Part shown: positions 1-7,847 of the stretch, one piece after another
Position numbering within the stretch: the stretch's first letter is position 1
Layout: each line of letters starts with the position of its first letter
Assembly: GCA_029261375.1 (NCBI GenBank)
Contig: JAJDBL010000432.1
Location: 1 to 12,119 of the forward strand
Source: Nitrospirales bacterium
GTDB lineage: Bacteria > Nitrospirota > Nitrospiria > Nitrospirales > UBA2166
DNA: 12,119 nt
Direction: 5' to 3'
Position numbers and translations under genes: made by a program
Notes under the pieces: generated by a model
Seen by the model: the letters and a program-made list of their open reading frames with translations, nothing else
Database searches by the model: none
Told to the model about the DNA's origin: nothing

Positions 1-148
1 GCCCCTCGATCGTTCGTAATATACCCTGAGGCTGATACCCGTCCCACGAAGTATTCGTCAGGATTTTTCAGGTGAGAGACTCGTCTAACAGAGCAACTAA
101 AATCGGACTGCTCGTGTAGCACTCTCGTTAGAGCCCAACACGATTTGC

Positions 149-1213
149 ATGAAAGCATTGGTTCTAGCTGGAGGAAAAGGGACACGTCTCCGACCTCTCA
201 CGCACAGTGTGGCAAAGCAACTTATATCGGTCGCCAATCGCCCTATTCTCTTCTACGTTATGGATTAAATCTTCGATGTCGGTATCACCGACGTTGGGGT
301 CGTTATCTCACCCGAAACTGGTGAGGCCATTCGCGCCGCGCTTGCGGCCCAGTCGTGGAGACTGAACATCACGTTCATTGTTCAATCTCAGCCGCTGGGT
401 TTGGCTCACGCTGTCAAGGAGGCGCAGGGCTTTCTCAAGCGAGATCCCTTCTTGATGTATCTGGGCGATAATCTCATTGGACAGAGTCTAAAGGGATATG
501 TTGAACAGTTTGAACGGGAGAAGCCTGATGCGTCAATTCTGGTTAAAGACGTGAAGAATCCCGAGATGTTTGGTGTCGCGGAAGTCGATGTGGATGGGAA
601 GGTGACTCGCTTGGTCGAGAAACCCACCGTACCACTATCCAATCTTGCGCTCGTCGGAACATATCTGTTTTCCTCCAACATTCATGCAGCAATTGACGAG
701 ATTGCGCCATCGGCTCGAGGTGAGCTTGAGATCACGGATGCAATTCAACGACTGCTTGAACAGGGGCGGACGGTTCATAGCTCTGTCCTCAAAAGTTGGT
801 GGCTGGATACGGGGAAGAAAGATGATTTGCTTGCCGCGAATCAACGAGTGCTTGATGAGTACATGCGTCGTGATCTTCGTGGGAGTGTGGATTCTGAGAG
901 TCAGATTCACGGCGCTGTTGTGCTTGGCGAGGGAGCGTGTGTGACGAAGAGCGAGATCTATGGTCCCGCGATTATTGGGCGTGATACAGTGATTCAGAAC
1001 TCCGTCGTTGGGTCATACTCAAGCATCGGCGTTGAATGCAAGATTGCGAATTCAAGAGTGGAACGTTGTGTCATTATGGATGGAGTCCGGCTAGAAGGGG
1101 TTGATCACCTCACTGACAGCATTCTTGGACATCGTTCGACTGTCCTGCAATCCAGCGAGCATCCTCAGGAACTTCGGCTTGTTGTTGGGGACGATTCTGA
1201 GGTCGGGCTCTAG
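149..1213 (+). pseudogene. rmlA: Glucose-1-phosphate thymidylyltransferase, long form (RmlA-like), interrupted by an in-frame stop
   Basis: Read through one stop, this frame encodes 354 residues, the usual size of RmlA-type nucleotidyltransferases with a C-terminal left-handed beta-helix. The enzyme makes dTDP-glucose from dTTP and glucose-1-phosphate in the cytoplasm. The N-terminus carries the nucleotide-binding signature [11 protein letters not shown] (residues 8-18) and a downstream lysine-glutamine pair. QPLGLAHA lies at 81-88, YLGDN with a probable metal-binding Asp near 107, VEKP near 156-159, GELEITD at 191-197 and WWLDTGKKDD at 217-226. Hexapeptide-like repeats start at about residue 249. 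Codon 40 is TAA (266-268), directly after FYVMD, where homologues have a coding residue. No other stop or frameshift is seen, so the damage is recent or is a sequencing error. Any downstream start would lack the nucleotide-binding loop. The 148 bases upstream hold no gene or clear promoter that I can see. The rmlB start follows 34 bases after the stop. Confidence 0.85.
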
Positions 1214-1247
1214 TGATCATCTGGTGGCTTCGTATGGGAAAGCCGCG

Positions 1248-2288
1248 ATGAAAACGATGCTTGTTACTGGTGGCTGCGGCTTTATTGGGAGCCACTTTAT
1301 CCGTGAGATCGTCGCGGCTGCACGATGGCGGGTCGTGAATCTCGATAAACTTACCTACGCTGGAAACTTAGAGAACGTCAAAGGAATTGCTGAGGGCGAG
1401 GGTTACCGATTTGTACGTGGTGATATCTGTGATCGAACGTTGATTGAAGCGTTATACTCGCATGAGCGTCCAGCGACAGTGGTCAATTTTGCGGCTGAGT
1501 CGCACGTTGATCGAAGCATCCTTGATTCGACACCATTCCTCGAAACCAACACTCTGGGTATGCAGGTTCTTCTCGAGGGGGCCAGAAAGCACAACGTGGA
1601 GCGATTTGTCCAGCTTTCGACCGACGAGGTGTATGGGGACCTCGATCGTCTCTCGCCGAGTGATGAGGAGCATCCGTTGGCTCCCAGTAGTCCATATGCC
1701 GCAAGTAAAGCGGCGGCTGACCTTCTTGCGCTCGCCTATTGTCGGACGTATGGCCTTCCGGTAGTGATTGTGAGGAGCTGTAATAACTATGGGCCATTCC
1801 AGTTTCCAGAGAAGCTTATTCCGCTGATGATCCGAAATATATTGGTAGGAAAGGATCTGCCGATTTATGGCGATGGCATGCAGCAACGCGAGTGGATCTA
1901 TGTTGATGACAATGTTGACGCGATTGCCCAGGTTATAGAGCGAGGTAGGGTCGGAGAGATATATAACGTCAGTACTGAGGATGAGCAAACGAACCGTGAC
2001 GTCGTTCGTTTGCTGTGTGACCTCATGGCGGATGAAGTTGGAGTGGATGTGAAGTCGCTACACGATCGCGTTCGGTTTGTCATCGATAGGCCAGGCCACG
2101 ACAGACGGTATGCGATGAAGGCGGCAAAGATTCGCACGCAGTTAGGATGGGAACCCAGGGTGTCACTTGATATGGGTCTTCGACGATCAATCCGCTGGTA
2201 TTTCGATAATCAGCCGTGGCTAGACAACGTGACGTCGGGGGCCTATCGACAATACTATGATGCCGTCTATGCAAGAGCAGGGGCATAA
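1248..2288 (+). CDS. rmlB: dTDP-glucose 4,6-dehydratase (RmlB)
   Basis: This is a 346-residue extended short-chain dehydrogenase that turns dTDP-glucose into dTDP-4-keto-6-deoxyglucose, the common precursor of rhamnose and other deoxysugars. The NAD-binding glycine motif GGCGFIG is at residues 8-14. The NLDKLTYAGN segment at 31-40 is typical of RmlB. The catalytic Thr-Asp-Glu is at 125-127 (STDEVYG), and the YxxxK pair is Tyr150/Lys154. SCNNYGPFQFPEKLIP (177-192) and the GDGMQQREWIYVDD stretch are further family hallmarks. Length is normal and the gene looks intact. I chose the ATG at 1248 because it places the glycine motif near the N-terminus. The same frame stays open back to 1101, but that part overlaps rmlA and does not resemble the family. 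A second ATG three codons later (1257) is possible. The next gene begins 8 bases after the stop, so an operon with the following reductase is likely. Confidence 0.96.
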   Translation: MKTMLVTGGCGFIGSHFIREIVAAARWRVVNLDKLTYAGNLENVKGIAEGEGYRFVRGDICDRTLIEALYSHERPATVVNFAAESHVDRSILDSTPFLETNTLGMQVLLEGARKHNVERFVQLSTDEVYGDLDRLSPSDEEHPLAPSSPYAASKAAADLLALAYCRTYGLPVVIVRSCNNYGPFQFPEKLIPLMIRNILVGKDLPIYGDGMQQREWIYVDDNVDAIAQVIERGRVGEIYNVSTEDEQTNRDVVRLLCDLMADEVGVDVKSLHDRVRFVIDRPGHDRRYAMKAAKIRTQLGWEPRVSLDMGLRRSIRWYFDNQPWLDNVTSGAYRQYYDAVYARAGA

Positions 2289-2296
2289 GCCGGGAC

Positions 2297-3163
2297 ATGA
2301 TGCGTGTGGCGGTTGTCGGAAGTAACGGTCAGCTTGGAAGCAGCCTCATTCCCATCTTGCGTCATGCAAATTACGACGTGACGTCGCTCTGCCATGATGA
2401 CATCGAGTGCGGCAATCCTCAGAGTATTCGAGATAAGCTGAAGTCAATCCTGCCTGCGGTCGTGATTAATTGTGCAGCGTTAACCGATGTGGATGAATGT
2501 CAAAAGCGACCTGACGACGCATTTCGAATTAATGCTGTTGGGGCATTTCACATCGCAACGGTATGCGCTGATATTGAAAGCGTCTGCATATATATAAGTA
2601 CTGACTTCGTGTTTGACGGTACAAAAGGATCGTCATACACGGAAGATGATTGTCCGAATCCAGTGAACGTGTATGGCGCGTCAAAATGGGCTGGAGAAGC
2701 GCTGGTGCGGCACGCGTGTCCGCAGTGGTTGATTATCAGAACGGCGAGTCTTTTTGGCCACACTCAACATGCGAGAAAACGCGTAAATTTTGTGGATTCA
2801 GTATTGCGTAAAGCAAAGACGGGAGCGCGAATGCAGGTCGTCGATAATGTGTATATGTCTCCGACCTATGCCTGTGATGTGTCACAGGCTCTCGAACAGT
2901 TGCTTCGGCGCCAGTCAAGGGGATTGTTCCATCTCACAAATACCGGCCGGTGTTCGTGGTTTGAGTTCGCAGAGAAAACGTGTGCGATTGCCGGGTGTTC
3001 CTCTGAGCTAGAACGTATCAGCGCTGAAAAATACAGTTATGAAGCCCCGCGCCCTCAAGACTCGTCTCTATCGAGTCGAGAGGCGGATGCCGGTCTTGCC
3101 AATGTGTTGCGTCCGTGGCAACAGGCACTCGAAGCGTATCTCGTAGAAGCGGACCATCGATAA
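2297..3163 (+). CDS. rmlD: dTDP-4-dehydrorhamnose reductase family protein (RmlD-like)
   Basis: This is a 288-residue reductase of the RmlD family, which uses NAD(P)H to reduce the 4-keto group of a dTDP-deoxysugar, classically giving dTDP-L-rhamnose. The Rossmann motif GSNGQLG is at residues 8-14. The active-site segment STDFVFDG is at 101-108, and the Tyr126/Lys130 pair sits in YGASKWAGE. VINCAALTDVDECQ (57-69) is typical of the family. Length matches RmlD. Two ATG codons in tandem (2297 and 2300) could both serve as start. It follows rmlB by 8 bases. The rmlC epimerase that normally acts between RmlB and RmlD is not in the window, so either rmlC lies elsewhere in the genome or this reductase acts on a different 4-keto sugar. 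About 209 bases separate it from the next confident gene, so a new transcription unit may start there. Confidence 0.9.
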   Translation: MMRVAVVGSNGQLGSSLIPILRHANYDVTSLCHDDIECGNPQSIRDKLKSILPAVVINCAALTDVDECQKRPDDAFRINAVGAFHIATVCADIESVCIYISTDFVFDGTKGSSYTEDDCPNPVNVYGASKWAGEALVRHACPQWLIIRTASLFGHTQHARKRVNFVDSVLRKAKTGARMQVVDNVYMSPTYACDVSQALEQLLRRQSRGLFHLTNTGRCSWFEFAEKTCAIAGCSSELERISAEKYSYEAPRPQDSSLSSREADAGLANVLRPWQQALEAYLVEADHR

Positions 3164-3271
3164 TAGAGCGTTGCACTGACGTCCCGTTCGTGATTTCCGA
3201 ATACCTATATTTTCCTGATCGTTGTTCTCTGCCCACGGTTCTTACTTCCATTCTCTCCGGCTTATAGCTTC

Positions 3272-3376
3272 ATGACTGAGAAGCCTCGCGTAGTGGTTGT
3301 TTGTAAGACAGGGGCTTGTGAGCATGTGTGTGCTAGCCCTGGTGGGTTAAGCGCAGGGGAGTTCTCTTTCACATGA
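3272..3376 (+). CDS. Possible 34-residue small ORF overlapping the carbamoyltransferase start
   Basis: An ATG at 3272 opens a 34-codon frame whose TGA shares four bases (ATGA) with the start of the downstream carbamoyltransferase. The peptide begins MTEKPRVVVVCKTGACEH and holds three cysteines in CKTGACEHVC. I recognise no family and see no good ribosome-binding site before it. It could be a leader peptide coupled to the next gene, a remnant, or chance. I report it because of the exact overlap. Confidence 0.15.
   Translation: MTEKPRVVVVCKTGACEHVCASPGGLSAGEFSFT
3355..3361 (+). promoter_or_regulatory. Ribosome-binding site for the carbamoyltransferase
   Basis: AGGGGAG lies 11 bases before the ATG at 3373. 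The spacing is slightly long but acceptable, and it supports that start over any upstream codon. Confidence 0.5.
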
Positions 3377-5241
3377 ACGTCGCATACTCGGGGAAGCCTG
3401 TCAGGATTCTTGGTTTTTCCGCCTACTACCATGATAGTGCTGCCTGTTTGATTGAGGATGGTCGTATCGTCGCGGCTGCACAAGAGGAGAGATTCACACG
3501 AAAGAAGAACTTTCCAGATTTTCCAGCTCAGGCCATAAGTTACTGTCTTCGTGAAGGAAATATTTCGTTGCAAGATCTCTCGTACGTCGTCTTTTACGAA
3601 AAACCATTCGTGAAATTTGAGCGGTTGCTTGAAACGTATCTTTCGTTTGCCCCACGAGGTATCAGCTCATTTTGGGCTTCGATGCCACTCTGGCTCAAAG
3701 AAAAACTGTTTATCAAAATGGGCATGAGGAAGGATCTTGCCAAACTTGGATCTGTCACGGTTGACGAAGTACCCGAGATTCTATTTTCGGAGCATCACCA
3801 GTCGCATGCGGCTTCAGCGTTTTTTCCTTCGCCGTTTCAGGAGGCTGCGGTGTTATGTCTCGATGGCGTGGGTGAATGGGCCACAACCTCAGCCTGGATG
3901 GGTCGGAACAACGCCTTGGAGCCTCTGTGGGAGATCCCATTTCCTCATTCGATAGGGCTTGTCTATTCCGCGTTCACGTCATATACCGGATTTAAGATCA
4001 ATTCTGGTGAGTACAAAGTCATGGGTTTGGCACCCTATGGCAGGCCGACGTATGTGCAACAGATCTATGATCATTTGATTGACCTAAAGCCGGATGGCAC
4101 GTTTAAGCTTAATATGGACTATTTCAACTATTGTACCGGTCTGACGATGACAAGCGAAAAGTTTCATCGGTTGTTTGGCGGCCCACCGAGAAAGCCGGAA
4201 TCTGAGCTCACTCAACGGGAGATGGATCTAGCGCGATCGGCGCAAGATGTGACAGAAGAGGTGATGCTTCGCCTGTCGAAAACCCTGCACACTGAGACCG
4301 GAGCAAAAAACCTCTGCCTGGCCGGAGGTGTGGCTTTGAATTGTGTCGGGAATGGCCGAGTGTTGCGTGAGGGACCATTTGAAAATATCTGGATTCAGCC
4401 GGCGGCCGGAGATGCTGGGGGGGCTGTAGGCGCGGCGTTAGCCACCTGGCATGAATTCTTGGAGCATCCCCGAACGATGAATGGGGAAGGTGACGCCATG
4501 CAAGGAAGTTACCTCGGGCCATCGTTTTCGAACGAAGACATCGAGGCCTTCTTGGTTCGAGTCAATGCTCCATATGTTCGTGTTCAAGATGGCGAATTGT
4601 GTGACGACGTTGCGGCGGAGCTGGCATCAGAAAAAGTTGTGGGATGGCTTCAGGGCAGAATGGAGTTTGGACCGCGATCACTTGGAGGGCGGAGTATTCT
4701 CGGGGACCCTCGAAGTCCCCATATGCAATCGGTGATGAACCTGAAAATTAAGTACCGAGAATCATTTCGACCGTTTGCCCCATCGGTGTTGCGAGAATGC
4801 GTCTCCGAGTATTTTGATCTGAATGTTGATAGTCCGTACATGTTATTGGTCGCGCCTGTCGCTGAACACCGCCGCCTTCCCATGGCACAGAGTCACAAAG
4901 CGTTGTGGGGGATTGATTTACTCAACGTTCCTCGGTCGGATATTCCCTCGGTGACGCACATTGATTATTCGGCGCGGGTACAAACCGTTCGGGAGAACAC
5001 CCACCCTCGGTATTACGGGTTACTGAAAGCGTTTGAAAAGAGGACAGGGTGCGCTGTGCTTGTGAATACGTCGTTCAATGTGCGTGGAGAACCCATCGTG
5101 TGTTCTCCTGAGGATGCGTATCGGTGCTTCATGCGGACGGAGATGGATGTATTAGTTCTGGAAAACTGCATCCTTTACAAAGAGAATCAGCCGTTTTGTA
5201 CTGAAGATCAGGCTTGGAAGACAGAATTCGAATTGGATTGA
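3373..5241 (+). CDS. O-carbamoyltransferase, NodU/CmcH (TobZ-like) family
   Basis: This 622-residue protein belongs to the family that moves a carbamoyl group from carbamoyl phosphate, through carbamoyl-AMP, to a sugar or antibiotic hydroxyl. The N-terminal ASKHA/Kae1-like domain starts with GFSAYYHDSAACLIEDG (14-30) and AAAQEERFTRKK (34-45). The metal-binding region has HHQSHA at 141-146, then LCLDGVGEW (161-169), SGEYKVMGLAPYG (211-223), LAGGVALNCVGN (316-327) and AAGDAGGAVGAAL (344-356). The C-terminal domain carries GRMEFGPRSLGGRSILGDPR (428-447), YRESFRPFAPSVL (461-473) and NTSFNVRGEPIVCSPEDA (565-582). Length is typical and nothing looks damaged. In a sugar locus the likely substrate is a hydroxyl on a nucleotide sugar or polysaccharide unit, which I infer from context. 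The two genes after it are the small membrane proteins often found with this type of enzyme. Confidence 0.95.
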   Translation: MNVAYSGKPVRILGFSAYYHDSAACLIEDGRIVAAAQEERFTRKKNFPDFPAQAISYCLREGNISLQDLSYVVFYEKPFVKFERLLETYLSFAPRGISSFWASMPLWLKEKLFIKMGMRKDLAKLGSVTVDEVPEILFSEHHQSHAASAFFPSPFQEAAVLCLDGVGEWATTSAWMGRNNALEPLWEIPFPHSIGLVYSAFTSYTGFKINSGEYKVMGLAPYGRPTYVQQIYDHLIDLKPDGTFKLNMDYFNYCTGLTMTSEKFHRLFGGPPRKPESELTQREMDLARSAQDVTEEVMLRLSKTLHTETGAKNLCLAGGVALNCVGNGRVLREGPFENIWIQPAAGDAGGAVGAALATWHEFLEHPRTMNGEGDAMQGSYLGPSFSNEDIEAFLVRVNAPYVRVQDGELCDDVAAELASEKVVGWLQGRMEFGPRSLGGRSILGDPRSPHMQSVMNLKIKYRESFRPFAPSVLRECVSEYFDLNVDSPYMLLVAPVAEHRRLPMAQSHKALWGIDLLNVPRSDIPSVTHIDYSARVQTVRENTHPRYYGLLKAFEKRTGCAVLVNTSFNVRGEPIVCSPEDAYRCFMRTEMDVLVLENCILYKENQPFCTEDQAWKTEFELD

Positions 5242-5274
5242 TCCAATGTGTACTTTCGTATGCCAGGTGAATGA

Positions 5275-5670
5275 ATGACTCAAGCGGATCAACGCAAACC
5301 ATTGCGGTCATTCGGATTGCTGGTTGGAGCAATATTTGGTGTCATCAGTATATGGCCGTGGGTGTTCCATGGTGAGCATATTAGAATTTGGGCGTTCGTC
5401 CCTGCGGGGATCCTCGTAGCGTTCGCGCTCTTATTCCCCACCGGTCTCAAACCGATATTCAAACTATGGATGGCGCTTGGTCGTGGTTTAGGGTGGTTCA
5501 ACACGAGGGTGATTCTCGCGCTTGGTTTTTACGGAATGTTCACGCCTATCGGTATGGTCATGGGGCTCTTGGGAAAGGACCCCATGACTCGAAAATTTGA
5601 TCCAAATGAAACGACCTATCGAGTGAGGCGGCCCTTGCGCTCGAAACAGACGATGAGACAGCAATTCTGA
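5275..5670 (+). CDS. SxtJ-like small membrane protein
   Basis: This 131-residue protein has three likely membrane segments at about residues 12-30, 36-55 and 77-98. A basic tail rich in Arg and Lys follows from about residue 101. The pattern LGRGLGWFNTRV...GFYGMFTPIGMVMGLLGKDP fits the SxtJ family, named after a saxitoxin-cluster gene of unknown function that sits beside carbamoyltransferases. It begins 33 bases after the carbamoyltransferase. AGGTGA at 5264-5269 is a good ribosome-binding site for the ATG at 5275. The overlapping ATG at 5271 leads into a different, short frame. Its role is not known. A membrane partner or anchor for the carbamoyltransferase is my inference. Confidence 0.8.
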   Translation: MTQADQRKPLRSFGLLVGAIFGVISIWPWVFHGEHIRIWAFVPAGILVAFALLFPTGLKPIFKLWMALGRGLGWFNTRVILALGFYGMFTPIGMVMGLLGKDPMTRKFDPNETTYRVRRPLRSKQTMRQQF

Positions 5671-5688
5671 ATCACAGAAGGAGTCACC

Positions 5689-5841
5689 GTGGGTGAATTT
5701 ATAAAGGAATTCTGGACCTTCCTAAAAGTGCGGAAGAAGTTTTGGTTGTTACCTATCGTATTGTTCCTTGGATCTCTTGGCGGACTGATTGTGATGACCG
5801 AGGGGTCTGCGATCGCTCCGTTCATCTATACATTGTTCTAG
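5689..5841 (+). CDS. DUF5989 family small membrane protein
   Basis: This 50-residue protein is too short for common gene-calling cut-offs. A GTG start at 5689 is preceded by AGAAGGAG (5676-5683), a strong ribosome-binding site. An amphipathic, basic N-terminus (EFIKEFWTFLKVRKKFW) leads into one membrane helix at about residues 18-36. The end is the conserved SAIAPFIYTLF. This matches the DUF5989 family, which has no known function and typically follows SxtJ-like genes. It lies 18 bases after the SxtJ-like gene, so the three genes from 3373 probably form one unit. Confidence 0.82.
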   Translation: MGEFIKEFWTFLKVRKKFWLLPIVLFLGSLGGLIVMTEGSAIAPFIYTLF

Positions 5842-5997
5842 CTCTGTTCCCCGAACTCGCATTTCGGTGGGCGTTTGCTGCGGACATCCCGTCCCACCCC
5901 CTATCAGAAAATGCATAACACAATGATCGCACGCACGCATTTTGCGCTTGCGTGAGGCGAGAATAACCCACAGGGTTCACATCGTAAGGAGGTCTTA
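5842..5997 (+). promoter_or_regulatory. Leader of the sulfate-activation gene: two hairpins and a near-perfect ribosome-binding site
   Basis: The 156 bases between the DUF5989 gene and sat-cysC contain no gene. A hairpin at 5849-5870 (CCCCGAA pairing with TTCGGTGG, one bulged T) has no following T-run, so a terminator is doubtful. A second pair, CACGCA/TGCGTG, spans 5934-5954. A short AACCC-ACA-GGGTT hairpin is at 5965-5977. TAAGGAGGT at 5985-5993, four bases before the ATG, is an almost ideal Shine-Dalgarno sequence and implies strong translation. I recognise no known riboswitch and no convincing -35/-10 pair. Confidence 0.3.
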
Positions 5998-7737
5998 ATG
6001 GCGGGGATAGTACAGAAGTCGGCACTCATTACCCCATATGGAGGGAAACTGGTTAATTTGATCGCTGCGGATGAGGATCGCGATGAACTCAAGGCCTATG
6101 CGGGTCAGTTGCACGCCCTCCAAATCTCGGAGCGATCTGTCTGCGACCTTGAGCTACTTGCAACTGGTGCCTTTTCGCCTCTCGATCGGTTTATGGGCAG
6201 GCAAGATCATCAGCGAGTGCTTGATGACATGCGCCTTATCAGCGGTTCGATCTTTCCCGTTCCCATCACTTTGTCCATGGACCCTGATCCAGCGATACAG
6301 TTAGATTGCGATATTGCTCTTAGAAACTCCAAAAACGAGTTGCTTGCGGTCATGACGGTCGAGGATATTTATCCGTGGGATATGGCGGAAGTTGCACAAA
6401 AGGTCTGCGGCACCCAGGATCCAAGACATCCACTGGTTTCAGAAATGCACCGTTGGGGAAAACTGAATATCTCTGGACGTTTGAGAGTGCTTCAGCTTCC
6501 CAACCGTTACGATTTTCAGGCGCTGCGCATGACGGCATCCGAAACGAGAGCACGACTTGAGGAATCTGGTCATCCCAACGTCGTCGCGTTTCAGACCCGA
6601 AGCCCCGTGCATCGAGTGCATGAAGAGTTAACTAAGCGGGCGATTCAAGAAGTCGATGGAGTGTTGTTGTTGCACCCAGTAGTCGGTTTGACGAGTCCAG
6701 GCGATGTCGACCACTACACCAGAGTGCGCACCTACAAAGTTTTGGCAGACAACTTCTATGATTCAGGAAGAATTATGTTTTCCCTTCTTCCATTGGCGAT
6801 GCGAATGGTTGGACCCCGCGAGGCGCTGTGGCATGCCCTCATCCGACGGAACTATGGTGCAAATTATCTGATTGTGGGGCGTGATCACGCGAGTCCTGGG
6901 ATGGATTCGACTGGTAGTTCCTTTTATGGGCCCTATGACGCACAGGACCTTGTAGCTCAATTTCAGGAGGAACTTGGTGTTCGTCCGGTGGCGTTCAAGG
7001 AGCTGGTGTATCTCAAGGAAGAAGACCGGTATGAAGAGATCACGGGGGTTCCAAAGGGGATGGAGGTCGTGTCGATTTCTAGCACGCAGGTTCGTGAAGA
7101 CTATCTGAATAAGGGGCGCAAACTCCCAGCCTGGTTTACGCGTCCTGAAGCCGCGGAGATTCTTGCCGAAGCCTACCCTCCACCTCATCGACAAGGGGTC
7201 GCGATCTGGCTGACCGGTTTGAGTGGGGCAGGTAAGTCTACGACGACTGAGGTTCTAACCGTATTACTCATGGAACATGGACGTCAGGTAACCGTTCTTG
7301 ACGGTGATGTTGTGCGAACACATCTTTCCAAGGGATTGGGCTTTAGCAAGGAGGATCGGGATATCAATATCCGACGAATCGGGTACGTTGCCGCAGAGAT
7401 TGTTCGCCAGGGTGGAATCGTGGTGTGTGCGGCGGTGAGTCCCTATCGAGCAACCCGTAATGATGTGCGTAACCTCGTACAAAAAGGTCATTTTGTGGAG
7501 GTTTTTGTGGATACGCCGCTTGATGTGTGTGAAGCGCGCGACACGAAAGGCATGTACGCTAAGGCTCGCAAGGGAGAGATTACTGGTTTCACGGGCATTG
7601 ACGATCCGTATGAATCTCCGCTCAATCCGGAAATTACACTAGACACTGTTGGACAGAATCCTGAGGAAAACGCACGTCGTATTCTGGATGAGCTCATTCA
7701 GAAAGGGTTTGTCCGCGCTTCGCATGGGGAGGCATAG
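5998..7737 (+). CDS. Bifunctional sulfate adenylyltransferase / adenylylsulfate kinase (Sat-CysC fusion)
   Basis: This 579-residue fusion enzyme makes APS from ATP and sulfate and then phosphorylates it to PAPS, the sulfate donor for sulfotransferases and for assimilation. Residues 1 to about 395 are an ATP sulfurylase with a PUA-like N-terminus. Its motifs are QTRSPVHRVHE (199-209), HPVVGLTSPGDVDHYTR (226-242), PLAMRMVGPREA (265-276) and GRDHASPG (294-301). Residues from about 399 on are APS kinase. They show the P-loop GLSGAGKST (407-415), DGD (435-437), GFSKEDRDINIRRIGYVA (448-465), CAAVSPYR (477-484) and RDTKGMYAKARKGEI (514-528). The signature QxRNP has Ser in place of Asn at 202, and GRDHAGPG has Ser in place of Gly at 299. 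Both domains otherwise look complete. In this polysaccharide locus PAPS supply for sulfated sugars is plausible, but general sulfur assimilation cannot be excluded. Confidence 0.96.
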   Translation: MAGIVQKSALITPYGGKLVNLIAADEDRDELKAYAGQLHALQISERSVCDLELLATGAFSPLDRFMGRQDHQRVLDDMRLISGSIFPVPITLSMDPDPAIQLDCDIALRNSKNELLAVMTVEDIYPWDMAEVAQKVCGTQDPRHPLVSEMHRWGKLNISGRLRVLQLPNRYDFQALRMTASETRARLEESGHPNVVAFQTRSPVHRVHEELTKRAIQEVDGVLLLHPVVGLTSPGDVDHYTRVRTYKVLADNFYDSGRIMFSLLPLAMRMVGPREALWHALIRRNYGANYLIVGRDHASPGMDSTGSSFYGPYDAQDLVAQFQEELGVRPVAFKELVYLKEEDRYEEITGVPKGMEVVSISSTQVREDYLNKGRKLPAWFTRPEAAEILAEAYPPPHRQGVAIWLTGLSGAGKSTTTEVLTVLLMEHGRQVTVLDGDVVRTHLSKGLGFSKEDRDINIRRIGYVAAEIVRQGGIVVCAAVSPYRATRNDVRNLVQKGHFVEVFVDTPLDVCEARDTKGMYAKARKGEITGFTGIDDPYESPLNPEITLDTVGQNPEENARRILDELIQKGFVRASHGEA

Positions 7738-7847
7738 TTAATCTCTGTTGGCAGCAGCAGAATGCGTGATAGGACAAGGTCGTGTGCTGGATATCCTCGG
7801 TGAAGGTGTGGGCCAATTCCGCTCGGCAGCTGTCGTGAGCCCATCGC

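Noticed and set aside
266..268. Stop-codon recoding at TAA
   Set aside because: Known selenocysteine and pyrrolysine recoding uses TGA and TAG, and other genes here use TAA as a normal stop. Mutation or error is simpler.
401..1213. A separate 270-residue RmlA starting at the TTG at 401
   Set aside because: It begins inside the QPLGLAHA motif and lacks the nucleotide-binding N-terminus, so it is only the part of the interrupted gene after the stop.
1101..1247. N-terminal extension of rmlB
   Set aside because: The extension overlaps rmlA, and the family's glycine motif sits right after the ATG at 1248.
1452..1988. 178-codon open frame on the minus strand
   Set aside because: It lies wholly opposite rmlB, has no recognisable motif and is explained as an antisense shadow.
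5849..5870. Intrinsic terminator after the DUF5989 gene
   Set aside because: The hairpin has a bulge and no T-run follows, so I list it only as part of the leader.
6763..7194. 143-codon open frame on the minus strand
   Set aside because: It is opposite the well-supported sat-cysC gene and shows no family features.
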